A stretch of 64,000 nt of DNA from Nephrocerus scutellatus (GCA_947095585.1 OX352761.1:24643777-24707776); one strand, 5' to 3'; positions 1 to 10,034 are shown, counted from the stretch's first letter. Program-made: numbers and translations. The notes: generated from the letters alone by a model not told the origin.

Positions 1-290
1 TGGAAGTTTCTGGAAACTTTTCTATGAGTATAAATAGAGGCGTTTGGCCGAAGTAATTTAATTCATTGTTAGAATTCAACCAGTCAAGTTCAAAAAGTTC
101 TTGCAAAAGAGATAAAGCTACCACCTAAGGACATTATAGTAAAGTACAAGTCTTGTTGTAATAAGTGTTTTTCTGTACATTTATAGTAATCAACAGTATA
201 AATTGTAAGCTTGTATTATTTTTACTGTCTGTTTATTAAAGTTGTTATATGTAAATTTATAAACTTGTGTTGTGTTTTATTTGCAAAATC
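1..290 (+). repeat. LTR-like promoter repeat, cut by the window edge
   Basis: The left end carries a heat-shock-element-like array of inverted GAA/TTC pentamers (about 2-21), a TATA box (TATAAATAG, about 30-38), a leader rich in short CAA/AAG words, and ATTAAAG followed by T-rich sequence near 236-260. A diverged copy of the TATA and leader lies at 14035-14300. This fits a retrotransposon LTR with an hsp70-like promoter, or a solo LTR. No internal coding region follows, so the LTR identity is inferred from layout only. Confidence 0.4.
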
Positions 291-299
291 CTTTGAGAA

Positions 300-497
300 C
301 TTCTTCTTTCTTTATGTCCTATTTCCCCTAGGGCCTCTACTACGCCTAGGGGCCATCGCGTGCGGTTTCTGGTAATGAGCTTCAGCTCCCTCCAACTCTT
401 CCCCAATTGCCGTGACTCCTCCCCAACTGTTCTGCGCCAAGTACTTCTCGGACGACCCGTTCTTCTACCATCCTGAGATAACAGATTCCATTGCATT
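300..497 (-). pseudogene. LINE 3' fragment (RTE-type C-terminal tail)
   Basis: Read on the minus strand, this stretch encodes a tail starting GRPRSTWRRTVGEE, then SWRELK and a tryptophan-rich ending before VVEALGEIG. Tails of this form end the reverse transcriptase ORF of many RTE/BovB-like LINEs. No reverse transcriptase core remains beside it, so it is a 5'-truncated fragment. It is not an obvious copy of the RTE at 3119-6027, whose tail reads differently. Confidence 0.5.
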
Positions 498-609
498 GCG
501 TAGTTTGATATGGAACCGTCGCCTTTTCGGAGTGTATGACCAATCCACTGTCACTTCCGTCGTTAGATGGTTGTGCCTATTGGGTTTTGACCCGTGAAAT
601 GCGTTAAAA

Positions 610-1215
610 GTTGATCGCAAGAACACTCAAAAAATTTTAGCTCTCTAGGTCGTGTGAAAGGTGGTTTAAAAGAACTTCAAAGAAGTCGCAAAAAAAATTC
701 CACCCATCACACGCGCCACACGCAAAAAGCGACACGCGTCACACGCCACACAGTCCTTTAATTTTAACATTGTAATATTTGGTAATAACCGCTAAATTAT
801 CTGTTTTTTTGTTTTTTAAAGTACTTCCTTTTTTTCCACGCATCACACGCGCCTCACGCGACTCGGGACATGCGGGATATCCAAATTGGCCCTTGACATT
901 GAGCTGCTCACAAATTTTCAGCCCTCTAGGTCATGCAAAAGGTGTTTAAAAGGACAAAAAAAACGAGAAAATGACCACACTTTCACCCATCTCAGGCGCC
1001 ACATGCGAAACGCGACACACGTCAAATATATAAACGGAACATAAAAATACTATTTGTGACTTAGACACTCAAAAAATTTCAGCTCTCTAGATCGTGTGAA
1101 AGGTGGTTTAAAAGGACCTCAAAGAAGTCGCAAAAAAAATTCCACCCATCACACGCGCCACACGCGAAACGCGACACGCGTCTCACGCGGAATATAAAAA
1201 AAGTTTATTTGAGAC
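610..1215. repeat. CACACGCG-rich irregular tandem repeat
   Basis: At least three copies of a block: 'cactcaaaaaatttcagctc' then 'aggtcgtgtgaaaggtgg', then an A-rich stretch, then a run of 'cacacgcgccacacgcg' variants. Blocks begin near 622, 905 and 1063. Related blocks occur at 11750-11960, 15358-15510 and 15785-16030. No coding potential seen. Confidence 0.7.
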
Positions 1216-1224
1216 ACTCACAAA

Positions 1225-1380
1225 AGGGTCGTTTTGAGGTCTTTTAAGGGTCTTTTCAAGTGTCTTTTAGGGTCTTTTGAGAGCCTTTTAGGGGTCTTTT
1301 GGTGGTCTTTTGGTGGTCTTTTGGTGATCATTATATCCTGTACTGTACTTTAAGTATTTTAAAATAGTTTTCTCTTTCTA

Positions 1381-1431
<51 letters not shown>

Positions 1432-1440
1432 ACCTACCTA
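1225..1440. repeat. GTCTTTT repeat and CT microsatellite
   Basis: About 1225-1325 is built from short 'ggtcttttggt' variants. 1375-1430 is a CT-rich microsatellite broken by single T insertions. Confidence 0.8.
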
Positions 1441-2156
1441 TCCATCCTATCCCTTACTATACTCACATTCAGGGGTGGATGTAGTAGAACCAGCTTGATG
1501 CTGGAAAAAGCTAACGCCAAGTTTATAAGAAATTTTGATGCATGTACGCGGATGACAATCCAATTTAAAAATAAATCGTTATATTTGTTTTAAGAAATTT
1601 GTATACCCGACCAAAACATACAAAGACGCCGATAGCATATCGCTTTCCCTTTTTTGACAAAAGTTCACCAAAACAATATGTATAATAAATTTGGTGCGAA
1701 AATAATTGCATTCAAAATACATACTCATTATCTACATTTCTACAGCAATTGCGCGTTCATTTACTTTACTAAGGAATCAATTTAATCGAATAAAAACGAC
1801 AAAGAAAACATCATAAAATCGATAATTATTATTGTAAAGTGAAAGGCCGTTGGCATTTTGTTGTTTTCGTCTGTTGTTGACGTGTATCAATTTAGATTGT
1901 ATAGCAATTTTTAGCTTAGCTATATCGTACCGTAAATATGTTCCACCCTATATTGTTTAAATGATATTTGTTGTACTAGTCATGTTCAATAATCAGGATT
2001 AATAGAATTATGACAAAATTGTGCATTCCGGTATTCTTAATTTACTTCATCGGCGACAAAGAGGAAGTACATGTCTACGTAGTCCGAATGAACATTTTGC
2101 TCAGTTCTGAATTTCTTTTCATTAAAACGATATTTTAAAATTTTAACTGAATAATA
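1441..2156. other. AT-rich stretch with no recognised feature
   Basis: No open frame with protein-like composition, no recognised repeat and no structured RNA seen. Confidence 0.5.
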
Positions 2157-2275
2157 AATATTTGGCGCAAAGGCCCATTCGTGTTGTGCGTGTTATATTA
2201 TTGCACACAAATTAAAGAAAGAAAATGCTAATAAAGTTTTACCCGAAAGGCGAATTGAGATGCTTTCAGTTCAAT
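2157..2275 (-). repeat. tRNA-SINE fragment
   Basis: Contains the reversed SINE tail ('atatttggcgc', then 'cgtgttgtgcgtgttatatt', then 'gcacacaaatt') and part of the body ('ggcgaattgagatgcttt'). These match the complete copy at 14864-15151 with substitutions. Confidence 0.55.
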
Positions 2276-2397
2276 ATAAAAAGAACTGTTAAAAAAGTTT
2301 AAAGTGAAATTGTTTGTTAAATTTCTATGGAAGGTACCACACACCATTGACGTAGACCTAGAGACGTCAAACGTAGAGTGTCGAAATGTTAGCGGTA

Positions 2398-2616
2398 GAA
2401 AGCGCCGTGGCACCAAAAAATATTTTTTACGATCCCACCTGTCGCGAATGTCTGACAAAAGTCCGAGAGTAAAGCATCTCAATTCGCTGTTCGGATACGG
2501 CATTAAATTGGCTCCTTCAATTTGTGTGCAAAAATACACATGCACAACACAATTGGTCGCGAGAACCTAGGCCTTGGACCGCAACGGTCTTCCGCGTCGA
2601 AAATTGTTATTATTTA
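2398..2616 (+). repeat. tRNA-derived SINE copy with most of its head deleted
   Basis: Begins 'gaaagcgccgtggcacc' and then jumps straight into the SINE body, so the stretch holding the Pol III boxes is missing. The body ('ccgagagtaaagcatctc', 'gcattaaattgg') and the tail ('aggccttggaccgcaacgg', ending in TTATTATT) match the copy at 14864-15151. Confidence 0.75.
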
Positions 2617-2639
2617 AAAAGCGCACTAAACAACTGATC

Positions 2640-3062
2640 CAATTTTCAACAGAGATTTTTGATGTTTGTTGTGGCAGTTAGTAAAGCATCCCGTTGTGGT
2701 AGGGTGTTAGAGGGGGTGTTTGATGATGGTATGGGGTGGGACGTTCTAGGAGTGTTCGATGATGGGTCGCTGATGGGGAAGGTCGGTGGTGAAAGGTTGT
2801 CTTTGCTTGAGGGTGCTTGGTGATAAGAAGTTGGTGTGGTGGGTGGTCGATACGGAGGGTAGGAAGGTTGTGGTCTTGATATTGGGGATGGGACGTTGGT
2901 CGGTGTATGGTAGTTTGAAGTTCATATCAGTGTCAAATGAACATTTTTTTTCCGACCGGCCAAGGGTGGACACTCGACAAGTACTTCATAAACAACGGAC
3001 ATCATTAAGAAGGACTTATAATTTTTCCAAGTCAGGTGTGTTAGTAGTAGTAGTAGTAGTAG
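2640..3062. other. GT-rich low-complexity stretch with a short GTA microsatellite
   Basis: Strongly strand-biased G/T composition from about 2660 to 2930, and a (GTA)n run near 3042-3062. Open frames here are compositional. No gene recognised. Confidence 0.6.
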
Positions 3063-3093
3063 TTACGTTGGCGTTGCCCGGTAAAATTCCTTT

Positions 3094-3118
3094 TTAAATT
3101 CTCTATATTAACATCGCG
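3094..3118 (-). repeat. Left piece of the dispersed minisatellite-core repeat, split by an RTE
   Basis: Reads 'aaattctctatattaacatc' and so on, the standard terminus of the dispersed repeat seen complete at 18318-19350. The rest resumes at 6028 after the LINE. The 14 bases ATATTAACATCGCG occur on both sides. Confidence 0.75.
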
Positions 3119-3332
3119 GTCAGCCATCAGCAGAAATAGGGGGAATAACACAGAATGCTCTAAAATTGCATGTGGCCGTAACTATCAATGACTGGTGGAA
3201 GTGCGATCAAACCTCCACGTGGTGGCCGCTGGTAATTTTCCTCCAATGCAGGAAAAGCTGAATGATCGGGCTTGTCCCTTCACAGTAAGGTTGGCACGAG
3301 GCCAATAACTTCGCCTGTAAAGCAGCAAAAGA

Positions 3333-3917
3333 ATGAAACCCACCGTTATCGGTTTTAATGCAGTAAATGAACGGCTATGCACCCTTCGCGTGCGGGGCAA
3401 ATTTAAAAACATAAGCCTCATAAACGTTCACGCACCTACAGAGGATTACCCAGATGATGAAAAAGAAGAATTCTTTGAATCAGTCGAACGGGAACTTCAT
3501 GCCTGCCCTCAGTATGATGTAAAAATCATTCTGGGGGATATGAATGCTAAAATAGGTAGGGAGCCAGTATTCAGGCAGTACATTGGCACCCATAGCTTAC
3601 ACGAGAACACTAATGACAATGGACAACGAGTCATAGAAATGGCAGCAAGTAATAATTTGGTCGTTGCGAGTACAAGGTTTGCGCGTAAAAATATCCACAA
3701 AGCCACCTGGGTATCTCCCGATGGAGCCACTCGCAACCAGATAGACCACGTGTTGATAAACCGCCGCCACAACCCGAACCTGATGACGGTACGAACGTAC
3801 CAACGTCGACTTGGACCACTATCTTGTTGGTATGGTGCTCCGAGCGCGGATTGCATCATCCCGGAAGACTGCATCCGCGAATCAGATTCGAGTCAACACG
3901 GCTGCCATTCGCAATAA
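3333..3917 (+). pseudogene. RTE endonuclease domain remnant
   Basis: Open frame covering the core of a LINE apurinic/apyrimidinic-like endonuclease. NVHAPTEDYPDDEKEEFFE and GDMNAKIGRE correspond to the N-x-x-A-P and G-D-x-N metal-site motifs, and NQIDHVLINRR to the Q-I-D-H motif. The frame is lost after about 3780, where the expected SDH-type end continues in another frame (MDHYLVGMVLR, from about 3811). It belongs to the retrotransposon at 3119-6027 and is not a host gene. Confidence 0.8.
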
Positions 3918-4147
3918 AGAGACCAGAAGCAACTACGGTCAAGCGATAGGACTAACCCTAAATGCAGGGAGAGTAAGTCCTGGGGCTGAGATGTCGGGCG
4001 TAGAAGAGAAATGGACACGCCTTAAGAATACATACTGTCATTAGTACTGCTGACTGCATCTTAGGCAGTAGTCGTAGAGATCGAAACGACTGGTTCGATG
4101 ACGAATGTAAGCTAGCGACTGAACGTAAGAATGTTGCGTACCGAGCA

Positions 4148-5187
4148 ATGCAACAATCTCATAGAACGCGGGCACGCGAAGATGAATATAAAGAGCTCAG
4201 AAGATATGAAAAAACAGTTCACCGGCGAAAGAAAGCAGCCTGGGAGAAGAATCTCGTCCGTGAACTGGAACAGTACAGAGAGCAAGGACCGCACCGGGCG
4301 CGGAAGTTCTACCAAATTGTCCGCGGTATGACGCAATATACACCGCGTTGCACATACTGCAAGGACAAAGAGGGTAATCTGATCGCCGATCTTAAAGGCA
4401 TCTTAGAGCGATGGGAAGAGCACTTTCATGAGATGCTAAATGGCCAGCTAACTGAGGAATTGGAGGCTCCACCAATGACCGAAGATCATACTATGCTGCC
4501 GCTACCAAGCATAGTCGAAGGTAGCAGAGCGATAAAGTGGCTCAAAAATAATAAGGCCCCGGGATCTGATGGGATCCCAGCGGAACTGATAAAAATAGGA
4601 GGCCCCACATTACACCAAGCAATTCATGAAATAATAGTGCAAGTATGGGAAGAAGAAGTTATGCCAGAAGGCTGGCGACGAGGCATCCTGTGCCCCATAC
4701 ATAAGAAGGGAGATATCACAAAATGCAGCAATTATCGCGGTATAACGTTGTTGAGTACCGCGTATAAGATTTTCTCTAACGCTACGCTAAAGTCATCATT
4801 GGTCCATACCAGTGTGGCTTCATCCCAGGCAAATCAACAACTGATCAGATTTACACCCTAAGGCAGGTGATGGAAAAATGTCTAGAGTTTCAAAACTCAC
4901 TACACCATCTTTTTATAGACTTTAAAGCCGCCTATGATAGCATAGCGAGAGTAGAACTTTATAAAGCCATGAGAGAATTCGGCATCCCAAATAAACTGAC
5001 ACGACTATGTAGGATGACCATGACCAATGTTATAAGCCAAGTAAAAATATCCGGATCACTATCAAGCCCATTCAACATCTATAACGGGCTCAGACAAGGG
5101 GATGGACTGGCCTGTGTCTTCTTCAACCTGGCGTTGGAGAAAGTGATCCGAGACTCTGACGTAATGGCGAGAGGAACAATCCTCTAA
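4148..5187 (+). pseudogene. RTE reverse transcriptase remnant
   Basis: Two consecutive frames (4148-4861 and 4867-5187) encode the fingers and palm of a LINE reverse transcriptase: IKWLKNNKAPGSDGIPAEL, PIHKKGDITKCSNYRGIT, IDFKAAYDSI and SPFNIYNGLRQGDGLACVFF. A frameshift lies near 4780-4870 and a stop near 5187, just before the expected YADD box. Non-functional as it stands. Confidence 0.85.
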
Positions 5188-6027
5188 AAGTCCATTCAGA
5201 TACTGACTTACGTAGACGTTATTGACATCGTTTGTAGAAACCGAAGAACTGTACAGGAAGCTTTCATCCAGATAAAGCCGGCGGCACGAGATCTGGCTGG
5301 GTCTTCACATAAATGAGAGCAAAACAAAGTACATGGTGGCCACTTCTGCGAGTAGAATATCCAACATTGGTCCCTCAATTTAAAGAGTGGAGCGCGAATT
5401 TGAAGTAGTGCAATCCTTTAACTATCTGGGGTCAACTGTAGCAGCCGATAACAGCATGGAACCAGATATACGCGCACGGTTGCTTAAAGCCAACAAAGCC
5501 TAATATAGTCTGTCAAGACTCTTCATATCCAGGAACTTAACCATAACATCCAAACTGTTGGTATATAAGACAATAGTCATACCAGTACTTACATATGGAT
5601 CCGAGACTTGGCTGCTTAGCAAAAAGCATTCTGACCTCTTAGCCGCGTTCGAGAGAAAAGTCTTACGGAGAATTGTTGGCCCCGTATGTGAGGAAGGACG
5701 ATTCCGGAGACTCTATAATGATGAGATCTACGAGCGTTACCGCGATGTCGACATCGTGAAGAAAATTAAGCTCGGTAGGCTCCGGTGGGCAGGACACTTA
5801 GCTCGCATGAGCGAAGAGGATCCTGCTCGGAAAGTCCTTTGCGGTAGGATTTATGGAACACGACAGCGAGGCCGGCCAAGCCTACGCTGGAAGGATGGCG
5901 TAGACTAGGATGCCCAGAGTTTAGGGATGCCAAACTGGATGACATCGGCTCGAAATCGGGACCGGTGGAGAGACTTTTTGCGGGAGGCCTGGACCGGACC
6001 CCGGTTGTAGAGCCAAATATGATGATG

Positions 6028-6455
6028 ATATTAACATCGCGTGCCCGTGACTGGCGGGACTGGCTGGCTGGCTGGTCAGATCTTGTGATCAATTTTTAAC
6101 CCACTTTTCCCAAAGCCCGATTTTATTGATATTTTGGACACATGTATATTTCCGGTGACAATACTTTCTATTAAAACTTGATAGTGATCGGGCCGCGATA
6201 TCGGGCGGCTCCCATACAAACAAAATTTTCCCATATAGCAGCATCAGATCATTTCATATAATAATGACTGTTTTCTGTGTGTGTTTGCTCCGTGCGCTGT
6301 GCGCTGTTAGCAGCTCTGTTTGCTTTACGATTGGGGTTGTTTTGTTGTTGGGTTGCAGTGCTTCGTATGTATTTTTATATTTCAGCATTTATAGTGGAAT
6401 TCAGTATACTTTTGGTTAATAGAGAATTTACATGAAAAATGTTATGGGTTGTTTT
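6028..6455 (-). repeat. Right piece of the dispersed minisatellite-core repeat
   Basis: Resumes at the duplicated ATATTAACATCGCG, continues with 'tgcccgtgactggcggg' and 'ttttaacccacttttcccaa', and ends at 6421-6455 with 'gagaatttacatgaaaaatg' and 'ttatgggttgttttttt'. Those are the two standard ends of the family (compare 13383-13800 and 18318-19350). Confidence 0.75.
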
Positions 6456-6620
6456 TTTTAAATTTTCTATATTATGTAGCTTCGCGTCCCCGTGGCCGGC
6501 TAGCTGGCCAAAATGTACCCGATTTTCTCCAAATTTTACACGCATGTGTATTACGAATGAACAACACTTTTTTGGAAGTGATCAGACCCCGGGGTCTGGG
6601 GACCCATACAAATTTTATAA
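6456..6620 (-). repeat. Second, truncated copy of the dispersed minisatellite-core repeat
   Basis: Starts immediately after the previous copy with 'aaattttctatattatgtag' and 'cttcgcgtccccgtggc', followed by one internal unit ('acgaatgaacaacactttt', 'ggggtctggggacccatac'). It joins another dispersed repeat near 6617. Confidence 0.65.
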
Positions 6621-6850
6621 AAAAGTGATGGTGTGGGCACAACACGACTTTCTTTTACGGACGGGGCCGGAATCTACATTATTTTTTAATTTTTTGGTTT
6701 ATTTTTTTTTGTTTAAATTTCTTTTGCACTTAACAGATTGCTCCTAAGTGCTATACATTTTGAGTTACTTGCAAAAACTCGAAAAACTGTCTAAGAAAAC
6801 TGACACTTCCGGCTGTCAGATTTCCTTCAAAATTTATGTAAAAAGCTTAA
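6617..6850 (+). repeat. Dispersed repeat, present inverted at 19500-19750
   Basis: Shares in inverted order with 19500-19750: 'gtgtgggcacaacacgac', 'cggaatctacattatt', 'tttgcacttaacagattgct', 'cctaagtgctatacattttg' and 'gagttacttgcaaaaactcg'. No coding capacity recognised. Confidence 0.65.
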
Positions 6851-6973
6851 ATATGAATTTTAATCCTGATAAGTTCAGCCGTCTGGGCTGTAGAGTGGAC
6901 ACAGACAGACATACAGACATTTCGCTTTATCTGACTCAGGAGATACGGTAATGGATAAATCTAGTAATAAGAT

Positions 6974-7190
6974 TTGTCGAGGTCATCGTTGAAGTCAAAT
7001 CTCTTTCCGCCGAGCCATTTCTTCAGGTTTGAAAACAAGAAATAGTCACTCGGGGCTAAATCCGGAGAATAGGGCGGATGAGGGAGCAATTTGTAGCTCA
7101 ATTTAAGGATTTTTGCCATGGTGACTACACACGTGTGCACCCATGCATTGTCTTGATGGTGATGATTTTTTATCCAAAAACCTGTGTTTC
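6974..7190 (-). pseudogene. mariner transposase fragment (catalytic domain)
   Basis: On the minus strand one frame gives HQDNAWVHTCVV, then LLPHPPYSPDLAPSDYFLF and LKKWLGGKRFDF. The D-N-A and S-P-D-L-A-P motifs are the second and third catalytic parts of a mariner D,D34D transposase. The N-terminal half is missing and no matching terminal repeats are seen. It differs from the mariner at 30222-31275. Confidence 0.8.
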
Positions 7191-7234
7191 ATTCAAAAAG
7201 TCACGGACTTATTGACACGCCCTCATATTCACTT

Positions 7235-7905
7235 TTCAGGGATGGCTAGATGTTTTTCCTGCCCAGTACTGGCATATTTTGCTTTGGTTGTCACCTTTAA
7301 CGTTATCTAAACTTACCAATATGGCTTAAATGCGCAATGCGCAATCTTGTATTTTATCAGTCTTGGTCATGGTGAGCTTAGTTCTGTGATCTATCCATTA
7401 CTATCTTGACACGCAACGTAGATGCATTAATTTAGGGTGGGCTGGTTATTTGTGACAATTCTCTCATAGTATACCCACAACTACTGTCAGGTTACTCTAA
7501 AGTCTAGAAATAAATGGTGTAATGAGCTTTGAAAATTGTCATCAAGTGCTTGGGGGACAGTTGTTGATTTTCCTCAGCAGCAAATTTGGTAAACGATGCT
7601 GTTATCTCGAAACCAAGCACTGACCTATGCAAAATTAATAAGCGCGATCTGCTTGAAAGTGACAATTGGCATGCTATTCTTTAACCCGAGTAAAGTGACG
7701 GCGAGTATTTTTAGCTACTGCTTTATTCTAGACGGTTGAAAGATAAGTTGATACATATAACCTCCTTCACTATCGCTTCATTCTGAATTCTAGTTTCAAT
7801 TAAGAATGCGATATGCATGTGTCTTGTGTAAAGAAGACATGATTGGATTGCAAGTATATGCAAATACTTGAAAATTATAAAGTAAACAATTGACTAGTGG
7901 GCGCT
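7235..7905. other. Unannotated AT-rich stretch
   Basis: No protein-like frame or recognised repeat. Just before it, at 7196-7230, lies 'aaaaagtcacggacttattg' followed by 'acacgccctcat', possibly a transposon end, but no inverted partner was found. Confidence 0.4.
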
Positions 7906-7911
7906 GTGTGT

Positions 7912-7993
7912 GCAGAAATATACACGCTCAACACAAATGGTTGCGAGAAGCTAGGCCTTGGACCGCAAGGTTCGGTGGCGCCGAATATTATAT
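7912..7993 (+). repeat. SINE 3' tail fragment
   Basis: Matches the SINE tail: 'gtgcagaaatatacacgctc', then 'aacacaaatggttgcgag', 'aggccttggaccgcaagg' and 'gcgccgaatattatatt'. Head and body are absent. Confidence 0.75.
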
Positions 7994-8197
7994 TGTTATA
8001 AACAATTGACAAACAGTGTACACGTTAAAAAGTTTATACGGTAGATTTCCGTCTTGAGACCGAATTATTGGAATCGCAATTTAAATGTCAAAAATTATGA
8101 TAAATAAAATTATGTTATGGACATCGAATTAATATAGTAAGCCTTTGTTAGTGTGGACTAATACACCAAACCAAACTTGTAGCAAATCACTTTAATA

Positions 8198-8440
8198 ATA
8201 ATAATAATATTCGTCGCGACAGACCATTGCGGTCCAAGGCCTAGCTTCTCGCCACCATTTGTGTTGCAATTTAAGGCCGGCTCCGAACGGCGAATTGAGA
8301 AGCTTTCCGTGACAAGTTATTACTCTTGGAACGTTTGTCACCCATTCGCGAGAGGCGGGACACCATGAAAAATACGTTCGGTGTTACTGGGATTCGAACC
8401 ACGAACCTTCTGCTCAGTAGCCACGGCGCCCACACCAAAT
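8198..8440 (-). repeat. tRNA-derived SINE copy
   Basis: Reverse-strand copy. Tail at left ('cgacagaccattgcggtcc'), body 'gaacggcgaattgagaagct', and the head with the tRNA-like B box at right ('actgggattcgaaccacg', then 'gctcagtagccacggcgc'). Internal deletions compared with 14864-15151. Confidence 0.8.
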
Positions 8441-8712
8441 CACTTTAAAAGTGCGCTAATTATAAAAAAAAATGAAAAATTGTAGTAAGGGTAGTTGTAA
8501 TAGATATTATTTCAAGGTATATTCTCCACAAGTCTTTGTTACAGGTTTGCTGAACCAATGGGTACCGCATAAATGGGCTCTACTTTAACGATTAGTATAG
8601 GATTTATACTAAGAAATAGTAATAATTCTTTCCAATTGCCCGGTAAGTTCAGGTTAAGAACTAAGCAATTTAAAAAATAACGCAGTTTTTTGAAATGTTA
8701 AGAACTCTGTAC

Positions 8713-9345
8713 TTATTGGTAGTAAACTAGGACATCACCCACATCGGGAATTTTATCAAGTAGTGAGTCCTCATAGGTATCAATAGTGCCGCCATCAAAT
8801 GTTATATCGATTGAATCGGGTGCACGAATGCTTATATCCGCACACGATTTAAAATTTTCTTGTGGACCGCATCCGAGAGCACCTCGACCATTTTTACATA
8901 TTCCCCAGTTGTTTCCTGAACATACAGTTTTATAGAAAAAGTAGTACATTTTTCTTGTTATGGCCATCTTACCTGCCCGATAGTTCCACCTAAGGACACA
9001 GTGTTTGCAATTCATCCCCTCGGGTAAAACAACAGTCGTGTTTACCCATCCCTTGGAGTTATTAATATAAAGTTTATCACTGCCATCAACCAGCTTGAGG
9101 ACATGCTTAGCGAAGCACTCTTCGGTTTCCTTGACAGATTCATCCAAATTGCATATGTTGAAATAGAAATATCCAAAATGATTGGCAGTAATCATAATTC
9201 CCAAATGAGCAGTGTAGACGCCTGTGTATCTTCTTGTGATAACACCTTGGCCATAGGTGCCATCCAATTCGTTTGCCCTTGGCGTTGGATCGGCATAATC
9301 ATCACCACACATACCACATTTGCCACCGTTGTTATTCCATTGAGT
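8713..9345 (-). CDS. LPMO exon 2 (catalytic domain)
   Basis: Begins after a CTACCTAG acceptor with TQWNNNGGKCGMCGDDY, runs 210 codons and ends VYYQ-stop. The second copper histidine (ANHFGYF), the cysteine pairs and the GCGPQENFKSCADI segment are here. No intron visible inside. Confidence 0.9.
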   Translation of the reverse strand, partial: TQWNNNGGKCGMCGDDYADPTPRANELDGTYGQGVITRRYTGVYTAHLGIMITANHFGYFYFNICNLDESVKETEECFAKHVLKLVDGSDKLYINNSKGWVNTTVVLPEGMNCKHCVLRWNYRAGKMAITRKMYYFFYKTVCSGNNWGICKNGRGALGCGPQENFKSCADISIRAPDSIDITFDGGTIDTYEDSLLDKIPDVGDVLVYYQ

Positions 9346-9589
9346 CTAGGTAGAAATTAAGAAATCAAATGACATTTTCTGAACAGAAAGTTCAATACTC
9401 CTCACTCACTCCAAATCCTCCACAAAACAAGCCATTGTCGTCATAATTTATAGGAGCTGACCTATCGATGCGCCATCGTGACGATCGACCGGCAGGTTCA
9501 AGTAACATGCCATGACCGTCGATCTTTGCGATCAGTAAAATTAGCGCGATGCTGAGAAGCGCTAAAATCTTTTGAGATTTCTTGGACAT
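8713..9589 (-). CDS. Secreted AA15-type lytic polysaccharide monooxygenase (two exons)
   Basis: Copper enzyme that oxidatively cleaves chitin- or cellulose-like polysaccharides. Exons 9589-9410 and 9345-8713 (180 + 633 nt) join in phase 0 through a 64-nt GT-AG intron and give 270 residues. Residues 1-25 are a signal peptide ending IAKIDG. The mature protein would start at His26 (HGMLLEPAGRSSRW), the N-terminal histidine of the copper brace. His116 in ITANHFGYFYFN is the likely second brace histidine. Cysteine-rich FCGGFG-TQWNNNGGKCGMCGDD spans the junction, and TVCSGNNWGICKNGRGALGC lies near the C terminus, as in insect AA15 proteins. It acts outside the cell, in the gut, the cuticle or moulting. 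A TATA box lies about 60 bp upstream. Intact, with no broken frame. Substrate cannot be read from sequence. Confidence 0.9.
9410..9589 (-). CDS. LPMO exon 1 (signal peptide and copper-brace histidine)
   Basis: Sixty codons from ATG (MSKKSQKILALLSIALILLI) to a GTGAGT donor directly after FCGGFG. Holds the whole signal peptide and the N-terminal HGML of the mature enzyme. Confidence 0.9.
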
Positions 9590-9647
9590 CTTTTGCTTGT
9601 GTTGTATACCGTATACTACGCTATAGTATACTACTGTTGTATTAAAA

Positions 9648-9656
9648 TTTTATATA
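9648..9656 (-). promoter_or_regulatory. TATA box of the LPMO gene
   Basis: TATATAAAA on the minus strand, about 58 bp before the ATG, leaving room for a leader of roughly 30 nt. The 9601-9640 leader area is rich in TATAC/GTATA palindromes. Confidence 0.55.
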
Positions 9657-9659
9657 ACT

Positions 9660-10030
9660 TGAAGTGAATTCTCTTAGAAATAATGATAACGCACCTTGGA
9701 AATGTGGACGATTATATACCATTACCATGTCATGGGTTATAGGACTGCTGCTCTTTTATCAGTTGTGTGCTCTCGAACTGCTCAGGGAGTGCCTCTCTTA
9801 TCATTTTCTTTTTATTTTTATTATGTTTACCGATAACTTTCCATATTTGTGCGCATTTCCGAATTGATTGTTTTGAATGACATATTGCCGTTAAAAAAAT
9901 CAAAATTTATTATACTGCTACAATGGGTTGTAATTGTTTACAGTAATTAAACGATATTTGGAGATATTTGATCATTGATTGAAGTGAAACCAATAAATAA
10001 TATTCTTTGTATTAAGCGCACTCGAGCTCA
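9660..10030. other. Intergenic stretch upstream of the LPMO gene
   Basis: AT-rich. No coding frame or repeat recognised. Any proximal control region of the LPMO gene would lie here. Confidence 0.4.
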
Positions 10031-10034
10031 GAAA

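Larger units (their letters stand above)
3119..6027 (+). mobile_element. RTE-type non-LTR retrotransposon, near full length, inactive
   Basis: The element is 2909 bp between 14-bp target duplications (3105-3118 and 6028-6041). An apurinic-type endonuclease is visible at 3333-3900 (ISLINVHAPTEDY, KIILGDMNAKIGRE, RNQIDHVLINRR). A reverse transcriptase runs from about 4148 to 5190 (NNKAPGSDGIPAELIK, CPIHKKGD, NYRGITLLSTAYK, then LFIDFKAAYDSI and GLRQGDGLACVFFN). The C-terminal tail is at 5558-5910 (RLRWAGHLARMSEEDPARKV). Frames break several times and the YADD box reads YVDV near 5210. The 3' end is a short ATG repeat, as is usual in the RTE clade. Clade assignment rests on remembered motifs. 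Confidence 0.85.

Noticed and set aside
2746..3097. ORFs on both strands in the GT-rich stretch
   Set aside because: Skewed composition removes stops. The peptides are repetitive and match nothing recognised.
9103..9360. Plus-strand ORF across the LPMO gene
   Set aside because: Antisense to a well-supported coding exon, with no family features of its own.
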